From: Cryptomeria japonica | Taxonomy: Eukaryota; Streptophyta; Pinopsida; Cupressales; Cupressaceae | Direction: 5' to 3' | Assembly (NCBI RefSeq): GCF_030272615.1 | Contig: NC_081414.1 | Location: 663,596,938 to 663,660,937 of the forward strand | Length of the DNA: 64,000 nucleotides | In this document: piece after piece, positions 22,756 through 32,491 of the stretch | Position numbering within the stretch: position 1 is the stretch's first letter | Layout of the letters: each line of letters opens with the position of its first letter | Translations under genes and position numbers: made by a program | Notes under the pieces: generated by a model | What the model was told of the DNA's origin: nothing | The model's database searches: none | What the model saw: only the letters and a program-made list of their open reading frames with translations

Positions 22756-23206
22756 AGCCATAAACTCGAGACTTCTGATGTATTACAAGTAATATCATGC
22801 CTGTAATAGAGTCCATATTTTTGTAGGAAAAGTAAATCTATCACTATTTCGAAGGAAGAATATTGTGTTACTCAATTATATTCTGAATACTTCTATTTGA
22901 ACAATATTTAATGCATTCTGTGAAGTGAATGGAATTCAAAAGACAACTATCAGCACCCCAGACACCCCAGCAGAATGGAGTTGTGGAATGGAATTTATTT
23001 TTCATATGTTCACATGGAAAGTCCACAGAGATATATTGTTTTCTTTTCAGCATTTTTTGTTCAAATGGAAGTATTCAAAATATAATTGAGTAACACAATA
23101 TTCTTCCTCTTGAAATAGTGATAGATTTACTTTTCCTACAAAAATATGGACTCTATTACAGGCATGATATTGCTTGTAATACATCAGAAGTCTTGAGTTT
23201 ATGGCT
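22756..23206. repeat. Inverted repeat (about 150-bp arms) around a third integrase fragment
   Basis: 22756-22904 and 23057-23206 are reverse complements of each other with few mismatches (outer ends AGCCATAAACTC / GAGTTTATGGCT). The 152-bp spacer carries a third copy of the integrase segment with CACCCCAGACACCCCA, followed by unrelated bases. The arms themselves are not Copia sequence. It looks like a foldback element or the product of template switching. Confidence 0.85.
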
Positions 23207-23760
23207 CATTTGGATGCAGCAAGAACCATGTTGATGGAAGAAAATCTACCTCATGTGTACTGGAGAGAAGCAGTAAATACAACGGTTTATACTTTCAACA
23301 TAGTTCACATCAAAAGTGAAACCGGTAAGACCCCTTATGAACTATGGTTTGGTCATACTCCTACTCTTAAGTACTTCAGAATATTTGGAAGAAAATGTTA
23401 TATTAGAAGAGATGAGTATATTGGTAAATTTGATCCTAGAAGTGATGAAGGAATATTTCTTGGTTATTCTTCTAGAAGCAAGGCATATAGATGTTTTAAT
23501 AAAAGGTTATAGAAAACCATTGAGAGTACTAATGTGAAGATAGATGAACATTTTAGAGGAGATTCAAGATCTATAGAACTGACAATTGGAATGATTATAA
23601 ATGAACCAACACAGATTGCACCGGTATAGAGTGAAGATCCAGTCACACCAGCATCATCAAAAAACTCAACTATGACTGAAGAACAACAACATGTGAATGT
23701 TAATCAGAACAAACCCAAGTATGTAAGATTGAATCTTTTAGAGAATTAAATAATTGGAAA
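23207..23760 (+). pseudogene. Copia A integrase C-terminal part and linker
   Basis: The Copia frame returns immediately after the hairpin with AARTMLMEENLPHVYWREAV, then GKTPYELWFGHTPTLKYFRIF, and EGIFLGYSSRSKAYRCF near 23450. This is the usual Copia integrase C-terminal region. Stops occur near 23510, 23627 and 23746. The frame is the same as at 21838, although the middle is rearranged. Confidence 0.85.
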
Positions 23761-24574
23761 CAAGAATCAAGGTGTTATGACTAGAGGAAGATTGGAAAAT
23801 GAAGAGGTATGTTTAATTTCTCAAGTTGAACCAACATCTGTTATTCAAGCATGTCAGGATGAACATTGGATAAAAGCAATGGAAGATGAATTAGAACAAA
23901 TTGAAAAGAATAATACTTGGACTTTAGTTCCCCGACCTAAAGAAAAAAATGTAATTGGAACTAAATGGGTATATAGAAATAAACTTAATGAAGATGGTGA
24001 AGTAATTAGGAACAAAGCAAGATTAGTTTGTAAAGGTTATTCACAAAAAGAAGGAATTGATTATAATGAAACCTTTGCACCGGTAGCTAGAATTGAGGTA
24101 GTTAGAATATTTCTTGCATTTGCAGCTTATAAGAACCATAAAGTTTATCAAATGGATGTAAAATGTGCATTTCTAAATGGAGATCTAGAAGAGGAAGTTT
24201 ACATTGAACAACCTGATGGATTTTCATTGACATATAATAAGGATATGGTTTGCAGGTTAAGGAAAGCTTTATATGGATTGAAGCAAGCTCCCAGAGCTTG
24301 GTATTCTAGATTGGATAAATATCTTTTGATGCTTGGTTACACAAAAGGTAATGCTGACAATAATTTGTATTACAAAGTTACCAATGATGACATTTTGGTT
24401 ATTGAAGTATTTATGGATGATATCATTTTTGGAAGTGAAGATGGATTATGTTAAGACTTTGCTAACAAGATGTAAGAAGAATTTAAAATGTCTATGATTT
24501 GAGAGATAAAAATTTTTCTAGGCTTGTATATTTCACAAACAGATAAAGGTATATTCATATGTCAAACAAAGTAA
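23761..24574 (+). pseudogene. Copia A reverse transcriptase
   Basis: Copia RT motifs appear in order: [19 protein letters not shown] (23918), [39 protein letters not shown] (24145), [12 protein letters not shown] (24270) and the catalytic FMDDIIFGS (24411). Stops follow at about 24452, 24470 and 24500, then near 24570. It is clearly a different subfamily from Copia B, judging by codon and residue differences along the whole domain. Confidence 0.9.
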
Positions 24575-25363
24575 TTGAAGGAACTTTTGAGGAAATTTGG
24601 TATGGAAAATTTCAAACCGGTAAGCACTCCTATGACTACAACTGATAAATTAACATTGAAGGATGACTCATCTCCTATTAATTCGACAAGGTACAAATCT
24701 ATGATTGGAGGATTACTGTATTTGACACAAACCAGACCTAATATAATGAATGCAGTGTGTATTGTTTCAAGATTTCAAAGCAATCCTAAAGAAAATCATG
24801 AATCAGCAGTAAAAAGGATTTTCCAGTACCTACAAGGCACAACAAATCTTGGTTTATGGTATCCTAAGGATGCAAATTTTGATTTATGTGCATACACTGA
24901 TGCAAATTGAGCGGGAGATGTAGATGACAAAAAGAGTACCATTGGTGGTGCATTCTTTCTTGGCAGAAGATTGATTTCATGGATAAGTAAGAAGCAGACT
25001 TGTACATCATTATCAATAGCAGGATCAAAATATGTTGTAGCAACAACTAATTGTACTCAGGTATTATGGATCAAGCAAATGTTGAAGGATATAAAGGTAA
25101 AATGCAAAGAATCGATAATAATTTATTGTGATAATTCAGTAGCAATTGATATATCAAAGAATTCAGTATTTCACTCTAAGACAAAGCATGTTTCTATTAA
25201 GTACAATTTTCTAAAAGAGAATGTTGAAGCAAATGAAGTGAGATTGGTTTATGTAAATACTAAAGAGAAAATTGCAGATATCTTTACAAAGCCTTTGCTT
25301 AAGGAAACATTTGAATATCTCAGAGAGCATCTTGGGGTAATTTCCCCACCAACAGAGACTTAG
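24575..25363 (+). pseudogene. Copia A RT end and RNase H
   Basis: KPVSTPMTTTDKL, the RSMIGGLLYL-like KSMIGGLLYLTQTRP and the RNase H motifs YTDAN, KSTIGGAFFLG, YCDNSVAIDISKN and EKIADIFTKPL are present. One stop near 24908 breaks the frame. AEAEY is replaced by AGSKY, so an active-site Glu is missing. The frame ends at 25363. Confidence 0.88.
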
Positions 25364-25703
25364 ATGATGGAGATTGGCATCAAACTGATAGGGACTAAAT
25401 AGAAAAATCTTTTTTTGGCTTTGATGAAGGAGAGCTACTTCTTAGGGGGAGTAGTTAACTGAATGTTATATTTTGATTCTTAACTGCTTTGGCATTTGAT
25501 GTCAAAGGGGGAGAGATATCTATGGAAAAACATTATACCTTGAGGGAGAGATATACTTTTTGGGAGAGATGTATTTTGGTTTCTATTTCTGTTACAAAAC
25601 TTTGTGATTGATCTATTTTGGGAGATTGTTGGTTTATTGGTTTTTGGCATTTTGTTCTTGGCACTTAGATGTTTTTCCATCTAGTGTTGCCATCAATTCC
25701 AAA
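25364..25703 (+). other. Copia A 3' non-coding end, ending at a broken polypurine region
   Basis: This stretch has several polypurine-like phrases (GGGGGAGTAG at 25445, CAAAGGGGGAGAGA near 25505) and TGCCATCAATTCCAAAG at 25688-25703. In elements B and I a similar phrase, TGCCATCAATGCCAAAG, is followed by the purine tract and the 3' LTR. Here it is followed by an inverted LTR edge instead. Confidence 0.6.
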
Positions 25704-26500
25704 GAGGACTTAGCTCTTATACCAATTGTTAGGAACTAGGGAGGACAACTGAGAAGGGGGGGGTGAATCAATTGTCAACCAATTATCACTATCTAAATTA
25801 AATTATAAATTATAAATAATAAATGAGAAAAAGAGGGGTCCTAAAGATCTAAATTTTAAATTAAAACCATGATCTATTATAAATGGACTTAAGGGGGGGG
25901 AGAAAATATCAATTACACAACAAGCAAGTTAATGGAATTTAAAATTTGCAAATACACATATTATTTAAAATTAAAGCATAATTAATTTTAATTAAAAAGA
26001 GATTATTTTTAATCCTACTATTTCCAATTAATTTAATAAAAATAACATCATTTAGAATTAATTAAGATAGAATTATTATATAAATTAAATTAATTAAATT
26101 TAATTAATATTATTTAAAATAATTTTCATTAAAAATATTAGATAAAAAATATTTAACTAATACTAACAAATAAACACAATTTTTGGTTCGTAATACATAT
26201 GAAATTAAGTAGAAATAAAAATAAAAATACATACTTGCATCATGATATCTTTGCCTTCTTTGTTCCATTTTGGGAGAATAATTCCTTGAAGTCTTATTTT
26301 GCCTTCTCTTCTTGTTCCCCATGCTTTTAAAATAACCTTCAAATATCTTCAAATTTTTGCCCTCGAAATAATTTTCAAATGTCTTCTTTCATCCAAAAAT
26401 GTGAATTGTTTTAATCATTTGTGTGTAAAAAAATGAAAGAAATTATGTATATTTATACAACTCTACTAAAATGTTAAAAAAAATAAAATTGGGTTGGCCA
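25704..26500 (-). mobile_element. Inverted LTR edge with primer site (element K), partial
   Basis: On the minus strand this reads LTR end, then primer site, then about 15 bp of leader, matching the Copia A 5' LTR end and leader (13000-13070) over about 100 bp. The primer site is altered (TATAAGAGC in place of TATCAGAGC). Beyond about 25800 the sequence no longer resembles LTR A, so it is a related LTR, not the same copy. A minus-strand TATAAAT lies at 26451-26457. The far border is not resolved. The small ORF at 26110-26352 has no recognisable product. Confidence 0.55.
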
Positions 26501-27482
26501 GGGTTCTAACGAACGCCGACAGTTACAAAAGGTCGGGTTCGTTCAAACATGGCCGTTACATGAAAGTACACATCATAATTTTTCCTGAGGGTTTCGATCG
26601 AAGGAAGTCCGATCGAACCCCTTAGGGTTTGATTAGACCCCCCTTCACTTGAACCAGTGTTCATTCGAACTTGCTTGTTAGAGGTCTCTCCCCAAATTTT
26701 TCAGAGTTCTAAGAAATTTTTGCCTTCGGACCTCTGGTTCAAGGCACAAATGAAATAATCTTGATGACCCAAAAGTATAAGATGGTAGTGCCCGGAGAAA
26801 GCTTTCCAATGAGTATAATTTTATTACATTGTGAATTTATTATGTTCTTGTTTTTTTAATTTTATGGAATACTGGTTTTTCACCGAACATGAACTTCTCT
26901 ATTCAATGCATTGGGACAAATAGGAAAATAATTCAAAAAACATCTAAAAAATATCTATGCCCCAGGTATTGATGTCTTCTTTCTAACAAAAAAAATAAAT
27001 TTGAATTTCAATATATATAGAACAAGTTATGTGTTCAAACTTAAACTTATGTCTGAGTTATGACTAGTCGGACTTCAAAACTTAATAAAATGAAAAATAT
27101 TCAACATATCACTATCAAACCAACTGCAAGCCTTGGATATTGATGTTACAAACCAAAAATTTGAAAGAATTGAGTTTTTATCATTTATAGAAAAAAGTTA
27201 TGTGTTTCAAGAGGCACATCACTCTTAAAAATGTAGTTAGCTGTAAAAAACTACTTTTCGAGGGAGATGGAAAAATTTAAAAAAATCCTTCAAAAAAATC
27301 TGAAAAAAATATTTATAGAATCTACAGACAAAATGCTACAAATCACTAATTTAAATCATCTCCAAATTCTTGATAGTTTAAAAGTTATAGTTATCGAAAG
27401 TTGAAGATTATTTTAAAAATGTTCATCTCAGTGTCAAAAGTGGCAAAAAAGTGGGAACCATTATTGTGAGTTCACCCATTTC
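26501..27482. other. Unassigned AT-rich stretch with weak internal repeats
   Basis: No gene is seen. A CpG-bearing part near 26500-26640 holds palindromic CGATCG / TCGATCGAA phrases. Two loosely repeated stretches around TATTGATGT...AAGTTATGTGTT lie near 26965-27035 and 27137-27205. It may be LTR remnant of element K or of another family. ATTTC at 27478-27482 flanks element E. Confidence 0.45.
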
Positions 27483-28013
27483 TGTTGCATTTTTATCTTG
27501 CATTTTGAAATTTCAGCTGCCCAATGGATAAGACACTGATCGTTGCTTACAATCATTTTTCTATAACATTTGGTTACTCATAACTCATCGACAACTTGCT
27601 ATAACATTGATAATATCATAATATCTTTTCATTTTCTGTGTATGATGTTGTTTGTCGAAATGTTGTCTCATGCTCAAAAGAAAGTCGAGGATCACTGAGA
27701 GCTATCTATTCTATAGAATTCTCCCTCTTTGTTGAGCCCCCTTTTATGAGTGAGACCATTTGCTTTGTTTTAATGTCACCTGCAAGTGTGGTGCAAAGAT
27801 TGCATAATCATTAAGGGAACACCCTCCTGGGTTTTATAGAGCCCGAAGTGTAGAAGGATAATCAAAAAGTCCTTGTCACATTGTTGGTCCAAGTCCCTAA
27901 GTTTTATAAATGGTCTGGAGGTTGGCCTCGCCATGCATGATTCGAGGGCCCGACTTGGTTTCTGTCCATGGGGCAGTGCAAAAACCTGCTAAGTGCATTT
28001 TGGCGAACCAACA
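27483..28013 (+). mobile_element. 5' LTR of element E
   Basis: It starts TGTTGCATTTTTATCTTGCA and ends GGCGAACCAACA. TATAAAT at about 27901 could serve as TATA box; the 3' copy is mutated there. The repeat partner is 50325-50862. Confidence 0.75.
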
Positions 28014-28019
28014 AAAAAC

Positions 28020-28038
28020 GGTGACTCTACTAGGGATC
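28020..28038 (+). other. Primer-binding-site-like sequence of element E
   Basis: GGTGACTCTACTAGGGATC lies 6 bp after the LTR. Sequences of the type TGGCGACTC..CTGGGGA are primer sites in some plant Gypsy lineages. The matching tRNA is not settled here. Confidence 0.45.
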
Positions 28039-28869
28039 AATCATCTAGAATCTCTGGTTAGTAAAAGGTGAAATAGTCATACTAGTTGAGACTGCCCTAT
28101 ACAAGCCACTAGAAAAACATATCCCTTATCCACTGGGGAACATCTGGACAAAAGTCATGAGCATAGAGTAATCTAGATCTTTGTCAGTTGAGTCAATTCT
28201 CATAAATGTTGCTTGGGAATCTGTTGTAATTCATCTTTCAATGTAGGTTCTGTCAAAATTTGTCCATATTACAAGAAAATATCTCACAAATTGTGGTTGG
28301 CGACTTTGATATCTCTGCATTAGTGTGCATTATTTGAAGAAGAACTAAGAAGAACTAAGGAGTTTGTAGTAGAGGTGAAGCAAATTAAGCTCTTATGATG
28401 AAGTACACCAACAAGCTGAGGAAAGAATTCACATGAAAAAGAGGAAGCAGTTGCAGTACTAGATCAGATTTGACCTAAGAACCTAGAAAGGATTCATAGA
28501 TGATTTTAGATCTATCACTACAACGAACTAGCAAAGCTGATTTCCAACCATTACACTACTTCCACGTATTTTGGATTTTCATGAGTCATGTATTTTCATG
28601 AAGGTCATTTATAATTAATACTTCCCTATTAAGTGAGATAAGCACTATGGAAGGGAATGATAGTAATCTTCTTACATACTTCTGAAAATTAATTTGCAAA
28701 TTCTGTAATAAGTTAAGTGAAGTATGTTTTTGAGTCATACATTATAATATTGTAAGACTATTGAATATATGCATTGTTGCTTGTATATCCCTAAGAAATA
28801 TTCAATATAAACATGCAACATATGTAGTAATTATCAAGCCATAACAAAATGTTTTCTATTGATAGATAT
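28039..28869 (+). other. Leader of element E, non-coding
   Basis: About 830 bp lie between primer site and gag without a supported ORF. It is purine-rich near 28330-28500 (GAAGAACTAAGAAGAACTAA). Confidence 0.5.
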
Positions 28870-29080
28870 AGACTATTAAATTTTAATGGTATTGAGGGTT
28901 TCCTAAACCCTATTCCTACTAGTGTTAGGGAACAATTACCAATTTTTAACGGGAAATGATCTGAATCAACATGTCAACACCTGTAGAGGTTTTTTGATTT
29001 GATAGGAGATTTTGAGATAAGTCAAGAAGATGTTTGCATGAAGCTTTTGTTCAATATTTAAAAGAAAACACTAGAGACTG
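28870..29080 (+). pseudogene. Element E gag, N-terminal part (cut by element F)
   Basis: A gag-like reading shows REQLPIFNGK, then QHL, FFDLIGDFEISQEDVCMK. It is broken by stops near 28960, 28989 and 29059. The frame ends at the target duplication GACTG (29076-29080) of element F and resumes at 45191. The pattern of a capsid helix region followed by DW(F/Y) fits the Gypsy-type gag domain. The first part is much decayed. Confidence 0.65.
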
Positions 29081-30658
29081 TGATGCATAGATTCTTGGAG
29101 TAGATCCTAATCGCCTAGTTGTCTTTGTTGCTCTCACCAACCCTCTAACTCCTCAAGCCCATCCAATGGTACTTGGTAAGGGTTCTGCTAGTTATACCTT
29201 AAAGGCCTAATCCAAATTGTCTTTCCTCCAAGGTATAGCCACATATCTTCAACAATCAACCTTCCTATTGAGGATTCCACCTCAATCCCTAACACCACTC
29301 CCAAGTGCTCCAACAACCTCTATGAGGATCTTAACTCTCAAACTTGTTGCATGAGGGTAACATGAATTGAAATAGTGTGTTTCATGTTTGCTAATAGTTT
29401 GGGCACCTTTGAACCCTTCTTCAAGCCTTCCCAAGGTCACTTTGACTATAACTGCTCCAAACAGGAGCCCTCCTATTACGGTTTTCAAGGTTTAGTTTCA
29501 TATATTCCCACACAAGGCCACAAATAAATTACATATTTGAGTACCCTTTTCCGAGTTACACATAATATTGAAAAATGGCATCTGGGTTCTCTGTACACAT
29601 GGGGTATCCAAAAATTGTCCTATTTTCAAGGGTTTTAGGCCTACCCAGGTGCCTTACAAACTTGGTCTCAAAAGGCTTCACCAGTCAAGACATCTGCAAA
29701 AATAAATCAAGGAATATTTAATGGAATTCAAAGGGGTCTCCAACCATGTGTCAACTTTGGCTCCACCAATCCATATGTGCTCTGAAAACGCACATCTCCT
29801 GCTGTCCTAGTCTCACCACCTCCCAGTTGTGAGCCTAGGGTATCATTGTAAATTCACCACAAAGGTCAGAAAAACTAGATCACCTACAATAAATATATTT
29901 ACAGATCCTGACTTATCATTCCACATGATTTCAACTAGTGCCATCAGTGGATGCTCGGGCTAGAGCCATTTCTTGCTTAAATCCTAGCTTATAAGGGTTT
30001 TGCATCTAGTCACAGAGAATGGATTGAATCTCTGCAACCAGACACAATCAAACTTGATAATCTACCTTTCTGGAAAGTAGATTCAACAAACTCTCATGCC
30101 CTACAAGTATATTCTTTTTTCAAGTCTGTATTGGACCGTACAACACCACAAAACCAAAGAAAATAATAAAAAATGGTGTCAAACAAGATTTTCCTTACAA
30201 TCAAAACTTGCTTTGCATTCCAAGATCTTCCAACCCGTACAATTATGTTTTTTATTGGATTTTAAACAATATGATTCAATTGGTTAGAATCAACTTCTTC
30301 ACTGCCAATCAACAAAAATACAACTTTTTGCAAAATTGCAAATGTTGCTTAGCAACTTTACATCTTTTTCAACCTAAGGATGCAACTTTGCACTCAAGTG
30401 TACTACAAGGCTCCAAAGGCCATCTATGCACTCTAGGAGACCTAAAAACAATACATTCTACCCTATTACATAATGACTCTATTCTGCGAGTAGTGTACCT
30501 ATGAACAATACCAACATTACAACTTTCTAGGATATCAACATCCTGAACACAACAAAAGCTTGGACAACTCAACCATGACTTCATGGAGTCCCAGATGGTT
30601 GGTCCACTTATTACAACATAAAATAATTAAGAAAAAACCAAAAATATTGCATGGAGTG
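29081..30658 (-). mobile_element. 3' LTR of element F (main part, interrupted by G)
   Basis: This matches 43601-45180 along its length. In plus reading it starts TGATGCATAG. The last 17 bp of this LTR lie at 38948-38964, beyond element G. GAGTG at 30654-30658 is the target duplication of G. Short ORFs here (for example 29282-29488, 30208-30504) are chance frames. Confidence 0.9.
30654..30658 (+). repeat. Target site duplication GAGTG of element G
   Basis: GAGTG at 30654-30658 is repeated at 38943-38947. Taking out G makes the F LTR align end to end with its partner at 43601-45190. Confidence 0.95.
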
Positions 30659-32328
30659 TGTAGTGTCGTAAATTGTACGCACTTGCTAGGGTGGTACAAT
30701 TTCACACCTAGTTTAGCACCCGCCTTGGCGCATTTTGTATTTTGCATTACATTTCCCCTTTAGCACTTAATTAATTAAATTAATTATCTCTAAGGTTCTA
30801 TTTTATCATCTCCCATATCATAAAGTTGGGCCCTTTTCATTAAAGTGTGCCCCTTTCATTTTATTCCTCCAATACATCATTTAATCAAAAACCCTAATTA
30901 GGTCCTATTTTGAACTTGGGGGCTTGATTTCGGGGGTCAAAACATCTCAAAATCACCTGTAACTTTGGGATTCTCTCTAAAATCATCATATCCGACAGTC
31001 CTGAAAATTTGGTGAAAAGTTGTCGGGACCATGGCGCCCGGAGTGCAACATGGTCCCAGACATTTTTCCTGAAATTTTAGGAGCGCGATCCAATCATAAA
31101 ATAAAGCTTAACCCCAAGAAATTAGCGGGATATTCAATCTCTAGGTCGGCCAAAAGTCGAAATTAAGACCTAGGGTTTCATATATAAGAGCTCTCTTTCT
31201 TCATTTGAAGGGATCCGAATTTTGGCTTTCGAGGACCTTCTATGCAGCGAAAGAGCAGATCTTTGAAGACTTCAATAACATTCAACATCCATCCATCAAG
31301 CATTCATCAATTTCATTCATTTAGGGCTTGGGAGACATTGAAGAACAATAGGAGATTACCGACTGAAGATTGGCTTGTACTCCTCCCTTAAGGATTGGGT
31401 ATGATTTCATGTTGTTTTCATGTCTTTGCATAAGCTTCAATATATCCTTTATTCATGCTTTAGATCACTTTGCATCTTGATTTAGAGCATTTACATTATC
31501 ATTTACAAGCAATTAGGGTTTACTTTCTAGGTTGCTCTAGTTTGCTTTCTTGCATTTAAGGACCTTGCACACACACTAGGTCTGCATACACAATACATTT
31601 TACAATACAACTTGGCTATTCGTGGAGGTGGAAATCACCGAAGCGGGGGTTTGACTAAGGCAAAACCCTATATAGCCGCCCAAACACCTTTTCAGATATA
31701 AGTGCAGGTTTTGGGACTCAGACGACGCTGCAAGTTACAGATCCAGAAGAAGCAGACGAAGACCAAACAACACACTAAAGCTCAAAGTAAAAGACCAGGA
31801 TAGGGGCGTGGGGTGCCCTGGTCCTGCCAGGACAGGGGCGCTGGGTGCCCTGGTCCCTGGGACAGGGGCGCTGGGCGCCCTGGTCCTCCTGACAGACAGC
31901 ATTTTCAGCATTTTTGACAGCTTTTCCAGAGTGCAAAACAACAGTTTCCGGAGCAGTTTTAGGGGCAAAATCAGGACAGTGGTGCCCGCGCCCCTGTCCC
32001 AAACATTTTCATTCATATTTTAACACCAGGTACACATTTACATTCTTGTCTTGTCCTTGTGTTTACAACTTTCCATCATTTAAGTTCAATTCTGTAATCT
32101 TGTTATTAGTTCATACTTGCACTTTGGGGTTAGGGATTGAACTTGCATCATTTCATCTTTCAATTGCAACAAAGGAATAGAAATCCTAATAGGTATCCCG
32201 TGGCTCTCTCTTCCACAAAAAGAAGTAGCCAATTGTGTGATACCTCTAGGCTCTTTCGTATTCCACAAATGTGTGATTGAAAGTGAGATTAGGGCATGTT
32301 TGCTTAGTTTCACCTTTTCCCCCACACA
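30659..32328 (+). mobile_element. 5' LTR of element G
   Basis: It starts TGTAGTGTCGTAAATTGTAC and ends TTCCCCCACACA. A TATA box (TATATAAGAG) is near 31182-31191. The GC-rich palindromic units are at 31799-31888 and a hairpin (GGGTTTG/CAAAACCC) at 31647-31668. A related palindrome, GGGACCATGGCGCCC, lies upstream near 31025. Confidence 0.95.
31799..31888. repeat. Three GC-rich palindromic units in the G LTR
   Basis: Units of 30-32 bp with GACAGGGGCGC, a TGG loop and GCGCCCTGGTCC are repeated three times, and again in the 3' LTR at 38413-38500. Stem and spacing resemble the units of LTR J (83-169), but the loop is the complement. Here they lie downstream of the TATA box, inside the transcribed part. 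Confidence 0.85.
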
Positions 32329-32330
32329 TT

Positions 32331-32349
32331 TTGGTGAACCCGACGTGAA
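32331..32349 (+). other. Primer binding site of element G
   Basis: TTGGTGAACCCGACGTGAA follows the LTR end directly. It is in the right place for a tRNA primer site; which tRNA is not settled. Confidence 0.55.
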
Positions 32350-32491
32350 TCTATCATTGCTTCCTCTTGCATTACATTTGTTAGATCTAGATCTAGATTT
32401 AGTGTGTTTTCATTTCATTTTCATTAAAAAGAAAAAAAAAAAAAAAGTGTGTTTCCTTGCATTGTGTGTTTAAATTTTATGCAATTTCAAA

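Larger units (their letters stand above)
11933..25703 (+). mobile_element. Copia A LTR retrotransposon, split by Copia B and rearranged at the right
   Basis: This is a Ty1/Copia element in plus orientation with domain order gag, protease, integrase, reverse transcriptase, RNase H. The 5' LTR (11933-13046), primer site, gag and the start of protease lie left of the inserted Copia B (14399-21835). The rest follows from 21836 in one frame down to 25363. The integrase is scrambled (22500-23206). A normal 3' LTR is missing: the sequence after a polypurine-like CCAAAG at about 25703 switches to an inverted LTR edge. All reading frames are broken by stops. Confidence 0.85.

Noticed and set aside
25627-25700. 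TGTTGGTTTATTGG after GGGAGAT as the 3' LTR start of Copia A
   Set aside because: Only the first seven bases fit LTR A; the following sequence does not align with 11933 onward.
30096-30763. Small plus- and minus-strand ORFs in the F LTR
   Set aside because: They lie inside an LTR, are not conserved as frames in the partner LTR, and show no domain.
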